12,521 nucleotides of DNA. It comes from SIG510 sp045540975. Its GTDB lineage: Bacteria; Bacillota; Clostridia; Oscillospirales; JAAYXM01. Below the pieces are notes generated by a model. The model saw only the letters and a program-made list of their open reading frames with translations. It was not told the origin of the DNA and did not search any database. Positions 1 to 6,630 of the stretch are shown here, in pieces. The stretch is taken from assembly GCA_045540975.1 (NCBI GenBank), contig JAZQIE010000159.1, positions 1 through 12,521 on the forward strand, in the 5' to 3' direction. Position 1 is the stretch's first letter. The number at the start of each line of letters is the position of its first letter. The translations under genes were made by a program, and so were the position numbers.

Positions 1-348
1 CATACCCCCAAGCAGGGCGATTATACTGACGACCATAATTACCCACATGGAAGTCCAGATGATCCTGTTTTTTTGTTCTGCCTCTTTCGCCATATCGAGC
101 AAAAGCTGTTCATTCTTCTGATTGTTGTTTTCCATACTGATTTTCTCCCCATTTAATAATTCGTTTACAGTAATACCAAGGATTTCGCACAAATCAAGCA
201 TAAGAGAGGCGTCAGGCAACCCTTTCCCACGCTCCCATTTCGAAACGGCTCTATCGGTAATTCCAAGTTTATCAGCAAGAGCCGCTTGTGTTAAATTGTT
301 CTTTCTTCTTTGTGATGAAATAAATTCGCCAATCTTGATTTGATTCAT
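1..348 (-). CDS. XRE-family HTH regulator with membrane segment (3' end off window)
   Basis: The minus-strand reading frame starts with ATG at 348 and runs off the left edge, so 116 residues are visible. The start is fixed by a perfect AAGGAGG ribosome binding site about 8 bases upstream. Residues about 6-65 form a Cro/C1-type helix-turn-helix: the helices around LTQAALADKLGI (19-30) and TDRAVSKWERG (31-41) are the classic recognition pattern. A short polar linker rich in Asn, Gln and Glu follows (72-95). A hydrophobic stretch around 97-114 (IIWTSMWVIMVVSIIALL) looks like a membrane segment. Known of the family: such proteins bind operator DNA, often their own, as dimers. Inferred: a membrane-tethered regulator with an unseen C-terminal part. 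Its codons are more AT-rich than those of the genes to the right, which hints at recent acquisition. The DNA target and signal are unknown. Confidence 0.88.
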   Translation of the reverse strand, partial: MNQIKIGEFISSQRRKNNLTQAALADKLGITDRAVSKWERGKGLPDASLMLDLCEILGITVNELLNGEKISMENNNQKNEQLLLDMAKEAEQKNRIIWTSMWVIMVVSIIALLGGM

Positions 349-602
349 TAGTTCATCCTCCTTTCGCACTTATTGTAATCAAAAATATTGCAGAAGTACA
401 TATACCAACCGTTGAGATAAGAACCAAACGATTAGTTGAGTACGTGAAATTCTTATTTGTCGAACTCTTTCTATCTATATAGATTGTAAAAAGTTTCAAT
501 ATCTAACTATACTGTAGCATTTTTTTGCCTATCTGTCATCTATTTACGCATAATTATCTTAAAAAATGTATATTTTTTGTTCACCAATACTCATGTAGGA
601 CA
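349..602. other. AT-rich gene-free upstream region of the XRE gene
   Basis: I see no gene here. The region is markedly AT-rich compared with the rest of the window. On the minus strand a TACAAT hexamer (372-377) sits about 24 bases upstream of the XRE start codon and could be its -10 box, but no good -35 is visible 17 bases further upstream. A perfect 12-bp palindrome, ATCTATATAGAT, lies at 473-484 and could be an operator for the adjacent HTH protein. In such AT-rich DNA it could also be chance. The promoter and operator assignments are inference. Confidence 0.4.
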
Positions 603-615
603 GAGACTATCAGAA

Positions 616-661
616 AACAAAAGAGCAGGCTCATCGCCTGCTCTTTTGCACAACTATTATA
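616..661. repeat. 46-bp direct repeat, copy 1, containing a bidirectional hairpin
   Basis: This 46-bp segment is repeated without mismatch at 817-862, an offset of 201 bp. It contains a perfect hairpin at 618-648: a 13-bp stem (CAAAAGAGCAGGC paired with GCCTGCTCTTTTG) and a 5-base loop. Each strand shows a GC-rich stem followed by TTTT, so it can act as an intrinsic terminator in either direction. The minus-strand tail, TTTTGTTTTCT, is the better one. The repeat ends in ATTATA, which reads TATAAT on the minus strand. Confidence 0.85.
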
Positions 662-816
662 ACGACAATCGGAAGTCGAAATTTTTTGAATTTCGACGGC
701 AAATCTTTGATTTGCGAGCGGTTTCCCGCGGGGAAAACCGCCGATTTCTGTTAAAATGAGTGTGCAACCCCAAAAAAGCACGTTTGCTTTTTTGGGGGTT
801 GCTGATATGCATCAGC
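662..816. repeat. Hairpin cluster between the two 46-bp repeats
   Basis: No gene is supported here. The segment is almost entirely consecutive inverted repeats: 675-697 (9-bp stem, 5-base loop); 699-715 (GCAAATC-TTT-GATTTGC, 7-bp stem); 718-741 (10-bp stem with one bulged A and a GCG loop); 764-802 (about 17-bp stem with one bulged G and a CGTT loop); and 798-819 (9-bp stem, ATGC loop). The last two share 798-802, so they cannot form together. With the hairpins inside the flanking direct repeats there are seven hairpins in about 230 bp. They could be stacked terminators, an intergenic palindromic element, or a structured RNA. The sequence alone does not decide. Confidence 0.75.
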
Positions 817-862
817 AACAAAAGAGCAGGCTCATCGCCTGCTCTTTTGCACAACTATTATA
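817..862. repeat. 46-bp direct repeat, copy 2
   Basis: This copy is identical to 616-661, including the internal hairpin at 819-849 and the terminal ATTATA. Immediately to the right, the stretch 863-954 up to the tadA stop codon holds a GGGGAGT (867-873) complementary to ACTCCCC (910-916) and a 10-bp palindrome GAGTATACTC (904-913). I see no gene in it. Confidence 0.85.
819..849 (-). terminator. Likely terminator of the lepA-tadA operon
   Basis: For transcripts coming from tadA, this is the first strong GC-rich hairpin downstream of the stop codon, about 105 bases after it. It has a 13-bp perfect stem containing GAGCAGGC/GCCTGCTC, and the minus strand reads TTTTGTTG at its 3' side. The identical hairpin at 618-648 and the A/T-stemmed hairpin at 764-802 would act as back-ups before the XRE gene. 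Function is inferred from structure only. Confidence 0.55.
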
Positions 863-954
863 GGAGGGGGAGTTAGAAAAAACGTTCTCTTTCTTACAAG
901 TTAGAGTATACTCCCCGTTTGTTAAAAATCAAAGCGGTCGATATTAAAAAACTG

Positions 955-1398
955 TTAATTTCGCAGGTTTTTGAAGAAATTCTTCAAAATTTGCGCACAT
1001 TCCTCGCCCAAAATCCCGCTCTCCACCTTGGGTTTGTGGTTATACGGGAGGTCGAACAGATTCACCATGGAGCCGACCGACCCCGCCTTCGGGTCATGCG
1101 CCCCGAAATACACGGTTTCGATGCGGGAGTTGATGATCGCGCCCGCGCACATGGGACACGGCTCAAGCGTGACATATAAATCGCACCCAAACAGCCGCCA
1201 GCCGCCCAAATTTCTGCACGCATCGTCAATCGCCAGAATCTCGGCGTGGTAGAGCGCATTTTTCCCGTTTTCGCGGCGGTTCCGACCGCGCCCGACAATG
1301 ACGCCGTCTTTCACCACAACACAGCCGATGGGGACTTCCCCGTCCTCTGCCGCCTCGCGCGCAAGCGCGAGCGCCTCTCTCATAAACGCCTCTTTCAT
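955..1398 (-). CDS. tadA: tRNA-specific adenosine-34 deaminase TadA
   Basis: The 147-residue protein is a CMP/dCMP-type zinc deaminase of the TadA family. TadA converts adenosine 34 to inosine in the wobble position of tRNA-Arg(ACG) in the cytoplasm, allowing one tRNA to read several CGN codons. The catalytic motif HAE is at residues 51-53 (zinc ligand His and proton-shuttling Glu). The zinc-binding PCPMCAGAI motif follows, with Cys81 and Cys84. The substrate-side pieces EVPIGCVVV (21-29) and DPKAGSVGS near 102-110 are typical. The length is normal for bacterial TadA. It is the last gene of the minus-strand operon; its ATG lies one base after the TGA of the UPF0210 gene, which suggests translational coupling. 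Met6, preceded by AAAGAGG, is an alternative start, but the N-terminus aligns better with TadA homologues from the first ATG. Confidence 0.96.
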   Translation of the reverse strand: MKEAFMREALALAREAAEDGEVPIGCVVVKDGVIVGRGRNRRENGKNALYHAEILAIDDACRNLGGWRLFGCDLYVTLEPCPMCAGAIINSRIETVYFGAHDPKAGSVGSMVNLFDLPYNHKPKVESGILGEECAQILKNFFKNLRN

Positions 1399-1399
1399 A

Positions 1400-2758
1400 T
1401 CAGTTCTTCTGGCTGTGAATGGGAGCGGGGATTCTGCCCTTACGGGAGATGAATTTTAAGGGTGAATTGGTATTGACCGGCATGACGGGAGCCGAGCCCA
1501 AAAGTCCGCCGTATTCCACCTCGTCGCCCACGCCCTTGCCGTATGCGGGGATGACGCGCACCGCGGTGGTTTTGTTATTGACCACACCGATGGAGATTTC
1601 GTCCGCAATGATGCCCGAGATGACCTCGGCGGGGGTGTCGCCCGGAATGGCAATCATGTCAAGACCCACCGAGCAGACCGCGGTCATCGCCTCCAATTTA
1701 TCGAGCGAGAGCGCACCTGCGCGCACCGCATCGATCATGCCCGCGTCTTCGCTGACCGGGATGAACGCACCCGAGAGTCCGCCCACGTGCGCCGCCGCCA
1801 TCACGCCGCCTTTTTTGACCGCGTCATTGAGGAGCGCGAGCGCGGCGGTGGTGCCGTGCGCACCCACCGATTGAAGACCCATTTCTTCCAAGATATGCGC
1901 GACCGAGTCACCCACCGCGGGGGTCGGCGCGAGGGATAAATCCACAATCCCGAACGGGACACCCAAACGGCGCGAGGCTTCGCGCGCCGCAAGCTGACCC
2001 ATTCTGGTAATCTTAAACGCGGTACGCTTTACGATTTCCGCAAGCTGCGCAAGGTCGCAATCCCCGGCTCTCGCAATGGCTTTCTGCACCACGCCCGGGC
2101 CAGAAACACCCACGTTGATGACGCTCTCGCCCTCGCCCACACCGTGGAACGCACCTGCCATGAAGGGGTTGTCCTCGGTGGCGTTGGAGAAGACCACAAG
2201 CTTTGCGCAGGCGACCGAGTCACGGTCACGGGTGCGGTATGCCGCGTCTTTTACAATTTCGCCCATGCGCGCCACCGCATCCATATTGATGCCCGCGCGT
2301 GTGGTTGCCACGTTGACCGAGGAGCAAACACAGTCGGTGGTCGAGAGTGCCTCGGCAATCGAGTTGATTAAATTCTCATCGCCGCGGGTCATACCCTTAT
2401 GGACCAGCGCGCTGTACCCGCCGATGAAATTGATGCCCACCGCCGCAGCCGCGCGGTCAAGCGCACGGGCAAGCACGGTGACGTCGGCACTCGTGCAAGC
2501 GTCGGCAAGCAGCGCAATCGGGGTGACCGATACGCGCTTATGGATGATGGGAATGCCGTATTCCGCCTCGAGCTCCTCGCCCACACGGACCAGATTCGAC
2601 GCGGTACGGGTGATTTTTTCGTAGATTTTGTCCGCAACACGGCCGATGTCCTCACCCGCGCAGTCGCGCAGGGAGATGCCCATGGTGATGGTGCGGATGT
2701 CAAGATGCTCTTCCTCGATCATCTTGATGGTTTCCATGATATCGTATGAATTGAGCAT
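1400..2758 (-). CDS. UPF0210 / DUF711 family protein (PFL-like fold)
   Basis: A 452-residue protein of the UPF0210 (DUF711) family, recognised from its start (METIKMIEEEHLDIRTITMG) and the conserved stretches around GVGEGESVINVGVSGPG and FGIVDLSLAPTPAVGDS. Database names of the type 'PFL family protein' refer to a pyruvate-formate-lyase-like fold. I see no glycyl-radical motif, so that name should not be read as an activity; the biochemical function is unknown. I start it at ATG 2758, because GAGG sits 8 bases upstream. A GTG three codons earlier (2767) would overlap that ribosome binding site. The gene follows the ACT-domain gene by 12 bases and precedes tadA by one. ACT and UPF0210 genes are a recurrent pair in Firmicutes, so the ACT protein may bind a ligand and regulate this one (inference). 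Confidence 0.93.
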   Translation of the reverse strand: MLNSYDIMETIKMIEEEHLDIRTITMGISLRDCAGEDIGRVADKIYEKITRTASNLVRVGEELEAEYGIPIIHKRVSVTPIALLADACTSADVTVLARALDRAAAAVGINFIGGYSALVHKGMTRGDENLINSIAEALSTTDCVCSSVNVATTRAGINMDAVARMGEIVKDAAYRTRDRDSVACAKLVVFSNATEDNPFMAGAFHGVGEGESVINVGVSGPGVVQKAIARAGDCDLAQLAEIVKRTAFKITRMGQLAAREASRRLGVPFGIVDLSLAPTPAVGDSVAHILEEMGLQSVGAHGTTAALALLNDAVKKGGVMAAAHVGGLSGAFIPVSEDAGMIDAVRAGALSLDKLEAMTAVCSVGLDMIAIPGDTPAEVISGIIADEISIGVVNNKTTAVRVIPAYGKGVGDEVEYGGLLGSAPVMPVNTNSPLKFISRKGRIPAPIHSQKN

Positions 2759-2770
2759 GGGTGTCACCTC

Positions 2771-3040
2771 TTACACGCGGTGCATGGAATTGAAAACATC
2801 CTCATGCATGACATGGATTTTCAGACCGAGCGTATCGCCCAATTGGGTCATCGCCTCCACCAGCGCGGGAAATTGCAGGGTGGTGGAACTGATGTCGGTG
2901 AGCATGACCATGACGAACAGGTCGTCGAGAATGCTCTGGGTGATGTCTAAAATATTGATTTTGTGTTCTTTTAAGATGTGCGACACCTCGGCAATGATAC
3001 CGACCGTGTCTTTACCGACAACTGTGATGACAGCGCGCAT
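2771..3040 (-). CDS. UPF0237 ACT-domain protein
   Basis: An 89-residue protein made of one ACT domain, with the beta-alpha-beta start MRAVITVVGKDTVGIIAEVS followed by the Asn-Ile-Leu-Asp segment (NILDI, about 29-33) typical of amino-acid-sensing ACT domains. Known of the family: ACT domains bind small ligands, often amino acids, usually at dimer interfaces. UPF0237 members consist only of this domain, as here. The start is ATG 3040, with a modest AAAGG about 10 bases upstream. It begins 6 bases after the hemW stop, and its stop lies just ahead of the UPF0210 ribosome binding site. Its operon position suggests it works with the UPF0210 protein. No catalytic residues are expected, and the ligand cannot be told from the sequence. 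Confidence 0.92.
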   Translation of the reverse strand: MRAVITVVGKDTVGIIAEVSHILKEHKINILDITQSILDDLFVMVMLTDISSTTLQFPALVEAMTQLGDTLGLKIHVMHEDVFNSMHRV

Positions 3041-3046
3041 GATAGA

Positions 3047-4228
3047 TCAACCTTTCCGTGTGTAGTTTGCTTGTGTGATATGCTCGGATTTTTCCAGCGC
3101 AATGAGGAGGTCCGAGATTAAGGAATTTGAGACCAAGAATCCTTGCGGTGTGAAGTGCCAATTCCCGTCTTCAAACTTGGCAAAGCCTTTGGCTTGGAAT
3201 TTTTTGAGGGTTGCCTCCAAGGTATCGAAGCGGATTAAGTACTTCTTCTCCAAAATCTCGCTCGAAATCCCCTCGGTGGTGCGGAGCATGAGCATGAGAT
3301 ACTCGCCCGCGCGCTCAATCCCTTCCGCCTTCTCGCTGTTTTGGATGATGGAATCCCCGTTTTCCACGCCTTGGATATAACGGTCGGTATGCGCGATGTA
3401 GGAAAAGCGCATCCGATTGAGGAAGGAGTATGCACTCGGGCCGATGCCCCAGTACTCACCCAGATTCCAGTATTTGTAATTGTGCTTGGAGAGGTAACCC
3501 ACCTTAGCGAAATTCGAGATTTCGTATTGCTTGTAGCCCGCATCCGTGAGGCGCTCCACCGCGTAGAGGTACATATCCGCAACCGTGTCTTCATCCGGGA
3601 AGATGTACTCCTCCTTACGGTCGAAGAGCTTGGTGCCCTCCTCCACCTTGAGCGCGTAGCACGAGATGTGCTCCACATCGAGCGCAATGGCATCTTCCAG
3701 CGTCTTTTTCCAGGTATGGATGGTTTGGGACGGGATGCCGTACATCAAATCCACCGAAATGTTATCAAATTTCGCTCTCCGTGCCATGGCGACCGCCTCT
3801 TTCACCTGCTCAAAGGTGTGGGTACGCCCCAAATCGGTCAGTTCCATGGGGTTGGAGGACTGCATCCCGAAGGAGATGCGGTTAAAGCCCACTTTATGCA
3901 GTTTTTTGAGGAGTTTGAGGTCGACCGTGTCGGGATTGGCTTCCAGAGTGGTTTCGCAGTCGTTTAGCACCTTGAAGGATTTGTACACCTGCCGCGCGAT
4001 GCGGATGAGATTCTTCGCGCCGCACCAAGAGGGGGTGCCGCCGCCGAAATACAATGTGTCCACCTCGTACTCCGAGTCACGCAGAGAGCCTTCCGCAATG
4101 TGCTTGCACACCGCCTTCGCATAATTTGACATCTGCTTTTGGCTGGTGATTTTGTTGGAGTGGAAGTCACAGTATGCACAGCGGTTTTTGCAGAACGGGA
4201 TATGAATGTAAATACCAAGCGGTTTCAA
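3047..4228 (-). CDS. hemW: Radical SAM heme chaperone HemW
   Basis: A radical SAM protein of the HemW/HemN family. From the TTG start it has 393 residues. The iron-sulfur cluster motif C-x3-C-x2-C-D-F is at Cys13, Cys17 and Cys20. The Phe after CD, instead of a fourth Cys, and the lack of the HemN N-terminal extension favour HemW, a heme-binding chaperone, over coproporphyrinogen dehydrogenase HemN. GGGTP (62-66) contacts S-adenosylmethionine, and an HNYKYW motif (249-254), the HNxxYW signature of HemW, is present. The C-terminal domain is about the usual size. Start choice: a GTG at 4243 overlaps the lepA stop and has no ribosome binding site. TTG at 4228 has AGGTGG 6 bases upstream and gives the usual MKPLGIYIHIPFC beginning. 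The gene lies directly after lepA, an arrangement common in Firmicutes. Older annotations may call it an oxygen-independent coproporphyrinogen III oxidase. Confidence 0.94.
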   Translation of the reverse strand: MKPLGIYIHIPFCKNRCAYCDFHSNKITSQKQMSNYAKAVCKHIAEGSLRDSEYEVDTLYFGGGTPSWCGAKNLIRIARQVYKSFKVLNDCETTLEANPDTVDLKLLKKLHKVGFNRISFGMQSSNPMELTDLGRTHTFEQVKEAVAMARRAKFDNISVDLMYGIPSQTIHTWKKTLEDAIALDVEHISCYALKVEEGTKLFDRKEEYIFPDEDTVADMYLYAVERLTDAGYKQYEISNFAKVGYLSKHNYKYWNLGEYWGIGPSAYSFLNRMRFSYIAHTDRYIQGVENGDSIIQNSEKAEGIERAGEYLMLMLRTTEGISSEILEKKYLIRFDTLEATLKKFQAKGFAKFEDGNWHFTPQGFLVSNSLISDLLIALEKSEHITQANYTRKG

Positions 4229-4242
4229 TGCCTTCCACCTCA

Positions 4243-6048
4243 CTATTCGTCCAATTTGAGGACCGCCATAAACGCTTCCTGCGGCACTTCGACCGTACCC
4301 AGACTGCGCATACGCTTCTTGCCCTCTTTCTGTTTTTCCAGAAGTTTCTTTTTACGGGTGATGTCACCGCCGTAGCACTTCGCCAAAACGTCCTTGCGCA
4401 TTGCTTTGACCGTTTCACGCGCGATGATGCGGTTGCCGATGGTTGCCTGCACAGGGATTTCGAAGAGCTGACGGGGGATGTTTTCCTTGAGTTTTTCCGC
4501 GATTTTGCGGCCGCGCGCATATGCCTTTTCGGTATGAACGATAAAGGAAAGCGCGTCCACCACCTCGCCGTTTAACATGATATCGAGTTTGACCAAATCC
4601 GACTTGCGGTAGCCGATGAGTTCGTAATCGAGCGAGGCATAGCCGCGGGTACGGGATTTGAGCGCGTCGAAGAAATCGTAGATGATTTCATTGAGCGGCA
4701 GTTCGTAATGCACCTCAACACGGGTTTCGTCGAGGTACTTCATGTCCTTAAACACGCCGCGGCGGTCTTGACACAGCTCCATGATATTGCCCACATAATC
4801 GGTCGGGGTGATGATATTTGCCGCGACAAACGGCTCCTCCGCCCACTCGATTTCGGTGGGGTTCGGGTAGTTTAGGGGGTTATCGATGTATTCCTCCTCA
4901 CCGTTGGTGCGCTTTATCTTGTAAATAACGCTCGGTGCGGTGGTGATAAGGTCTAAGTTATACTCACGCTCCAGGCGTTCCTGAATGATTTCCATATGCA
5001 GAAGACCGAGGAAGCCGCAGCGGAAACCGAAGCCGAGCGCGACCGAGCTTTCCGGCTCATAGGTGAGAGATGCGTCGTTTAACTGCAATTTATCGAGGGC
5101 ATCGCGCAGGTCGGGGTATTTCGCGCCGTCTGCCGGATAGATACCCGAGAACACCATGGATTGGACCGCGCGGTAGCCGGGGAGCGGGGATTCCGCAGGG
5201 CGCTCCACCTCGGTGACCGTGTCACCCACGGTGGTATCCTTCACGTTTTTGATGGATGCGGTAAAGTAGCCGACCTCACCCGCGGAGAGCGAGTCGGTCG
5301 CAGAGAGACCGAGCGGCATGAGGGTACCCACCTCAACCACTTGGAACTGCGCACCCGTTGCCATCATGCGGACGTTCATGCCCGGGCGGATTTCGCCCTC
5401 CATGACACGGATATAGACGATGACACCGCGGTATGCATCGTACTGACTGTCGAACACGATTGCTTTGAGCGGGGATGCCGCATCCCCCTTGGGAGACGGA
5501 ATCAGCGCGACCACCTGCTCCAGCACTTCCTCGATGTTGGTGCCGAGTTTTGCGGAGATGAGGGGTGCATCCTCGGCGGGGATGCCGATGATGTCCTCAA
5601 TTTCCTTCTTCACACGGTCGGGGTCTGCGCTGGGGAGGTCGATTTTATTGATAACGGGCACAACTTCAAGCCCGTGCTCAATGGCAAGGTAGGTATTGGC
5701 AAGGGTCTGCGCCTCGATGCCCTGCGCCGCGTCCACGATGAGGATTGCGCCTTCACACGCGGCAAGCGAGCGCGAGACCTCGTAGTTGAAGTCCACATGA
5801 CCCGGAGTGTCGATGAGGTTTAGCGCGTAGGTCTCACCGTCGGCGGCGGTGTAGTTTAACTTGACCGCACGCGCCTTGATGGTGATGCCGCGCTCACGCT
5901 CGAGGTCCATATTATCCAGAATTTGATTTTCCATCTCGCGCGAGGTGACCGCGTTGCAGCGCTCCAGCAGACGGTCTGCCAGAGTGGACTTGCCGTGGTC
6001 GATATGCGCGACGATGCAGAAATTTCGAATGTTCTCTTGTTTTTTCAC
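4243..6048 (-). CDS. lepA: Translation elongation factor 4 (LepA)
   Basis: LepA/EF4 is a ribosome-binding GTPase related to EF-G that acts on elongating or initiating ribosomes under stress. All GTPase motifs are visible: P-loop AHIDHGKST (14-22), switch I ERGITIKA (52-59), DTPGHVDF (80-87), NKID (134-137) and SAK (165-167). The EF-G-like domains II, III and V follow, and the LepA-specific C-terminal domain ends in Lys/Arg-rich helices (around GGDITRKKKLLEKQKEGKKR). At 601 residues it is full length. Start choice: GTG at 6048 has GAGGAG 7 bases upstream. The GTG at 6063 lies upstream of that ribosome binding site and would add five residues not typical of LepA. It is the first gene of the operon lepA-hemW-ACT-UPF0210-tadA. 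Its TAG stop is followed at once by hemW, whose ribosome binding site lies just inside the junction. Confidence 0.98.
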   Translation of the reverse strand: MKKQENIRNFCIVAHIDHGKSTLADRLLERCNAVTSREMENQILDNMDLERERGITIKARAVKLNYTAADGETYALNLIDTPGHVDFNYEVSRSLAACEGAILIVDAAQGIEAQTLANTYLAIEHGLEVVPVINKIDLPSADPDRVKKEIEDIIGIPAEDAPLISAKLGTNIEEVLEQVVALIPSPKGDAASPLKAIVFDSQYDAYRGVIVYIRVMEGEIRPGMNVRMMATGAQFQVVEVGTLMPLGLSATDSLSAGEVGYFTASIKNVKDTTVGDTVTEVERPAESPLPGYRAVQSMVFSGIYPADGAKYPDLRDALDKLQLNDASLTYEPESSVALGFGFRCGFLGLLHMEIIQERLEREYNLDLITTAPSVIYKIKRTNGEEEYIDNPLNYPNPTEIEWAEEPFVAANIITPTDYVGNIMELCQDRRGVFKDMKYLDETRVEVHYELPLNEIIYDFFDALKSRTRGYASLDYELIGYRKSDLVKLDIMLNGEVVDALSFIVHTEKAYARGRKIAEKLKENIPRQLFEIPVQATIGNRIIARETVKAMRKDVLAKCYGGDITRKKKLLEKQKEGKKRMRSLGTVEVPQEAFMAVLKLDE

Positions 6049-6096
6049 CGAATTTCTCCTCACAGAAACAAAATTAAAACACAGATATACATGTTA

Positions 6097-6125
6097 ATTG
6101 TATCACGAACGGGTTGCAAACGCAA
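6097..6125 (-). promoter_or_regulatory. Sigma-A promoter of the lepA operon
   Basis: On the minus strand TTGCGT (6120-6125) is followed after exactly 17 bases by TACAAT (6097-6102). The transcript would start near 6090, giving a leader of about 40 bases before the lepA GTG. It is the only good promoter match upstream of this five-gene operon. No internal promoter is obvious, since the intergenic gaps are 0 to 14 bases. Confidence 0.7.
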
Positions 6126-6142
6126 GGAGTTCGGTGGATAAA
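6114..6142 (+). promoter_or_regulatory. Possible promoter of the downstream helical-protein gene
   Basis: TTGCAA (6114-6119) is followed after 17 bases by GATAAA (6137-6142), a weak sigma-A match. Its -35 lies next to and opposite the lepA -35, so the two divergent promoters would overlap. A 6-bp stem with an 11-base loop (TTTGGG at 6151-6156 with CCCAAA at 6168-6173) lies in the putative leader just before the ribosome binding site. Confidence 0.3.
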
Positions 6143-6192
6143 AATTTTGGTTTGGGAGAGACTAATCCCCAAAGAAAGGAGCGGAATGACAC

Positions 6193-6630
6193 ATGGAACA
6201 CACCGAGCATTTCACCGCGTTTTTGAACACGGTCTATCGCAATGCGGAGTCGGGTATCTCCGCCATCAATACCCTACTCCCAAAGACACAGGATGACAAG
6301 CTCAAACACGATTTGCAAAATCAACTGCATTCCCTTCGCTCGATTGAAGCGGAGGCGGCGCGGAAATTGAAGGCTTGCGGAGAAACTCCCAAGCCCCAGC
6401 CCATGATGGCGCGGATGGGGATGCGGATGGGAATTGCGATGAACACCGCAATGAATCACTCCTCCTCCCGTCTCGCCGAACTCATGATTAAGGGAAACAA
6501 CATGGGTATCATCGACTTAAACCGCGCCATCAACCGTTACAGCACCGCAAACACCAACGCGGGCGACCTCGCAACCCGACTGCTGGAACTCGAACAGCAA
6601 GCACTCAATACCTTTAAGGGATACCTGTAA
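6193..6630 (+). CDS. Small helical-bundle protein of unknown function, Met-rich centre
   Basis: A 145-residue soluble protein predicted from its pattern to be four long helices. Helices fall at about 3-25, 33-65, 70-105 and 108-143, separated by short breaks at PKTQDD (30-35) and GETPKPQP. It resembles small ferritin-like helical-bundle proteins that are common and uncharacterised in Clostridia. I see no ExxH diiron motif, so iron binding is not supported. The central segment MMARMGMRMGIAMNTAMN contains seven methionines, which is unusual and could contact membrane, metal or a partner. There is no signal peptide. The start is ATG 6193 with GAAAGGAG about 11 bases upstream; an ATG at 6186 is out of frame. 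It is transcribed divergently from lepA and has its own terminator at 6812-6850. The function is unknown. Confidence 0.8.
   Translation: MEHTEHFTAFLNTVYRNAESGISAINTLLPKTQDDKLKHDLQNQLHSLRSIEAEAARKLKACGETPKPQPMMARMGMRMGIAMNTAMNHSSSRLAELMIKGNNMGIIDLNRAINRYSTANTNAGDLATRLLELEQQALNTFKGYL

Noticed and set aside
577..854. Several 60-66 codon frames on both strands within the hairpin cluster
   Set aside because: They run across inverted repeats, have no ribosome binding site, and encode palindrome-derived sequence. The region is better explained as structured non-coding DNA or RNA.
616..862. Insertion sequence with 46-bp target-site duplication
   Set aside because: There is no transposase and no terminal inverted repeat distinct from the internal hairpins. 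46 bp is far too long for a typical target duplication, so plain repeat or duplication is the safer reading.
863..954. Signal recognition particle RNA or tRNA gene next to tadA
   Set aside because: I looked because ffs often neighbours tadA in Firmicutes. I found neither the conserved SRP Alu/helix-8 sequence nor a tRNA cloverleaf in this gap.
1400..2758. Pyruvate formate-lyase activity for the UPF0210 protein
   Set aside because: The 'PFL family' name refers to fold resemblance. No glycyl-radical motif or neighbouring activating enzyme is present; HemW is a different radical SAM subfamily.
5161..5823. Open frame of 220 codons on the plus strand, opposite lepA
   Set aside because: It is a His/Asp/Arg-rich shadow of the lepA codons, with no promoter or recognisable domain. 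lepA is certain on the other strand.
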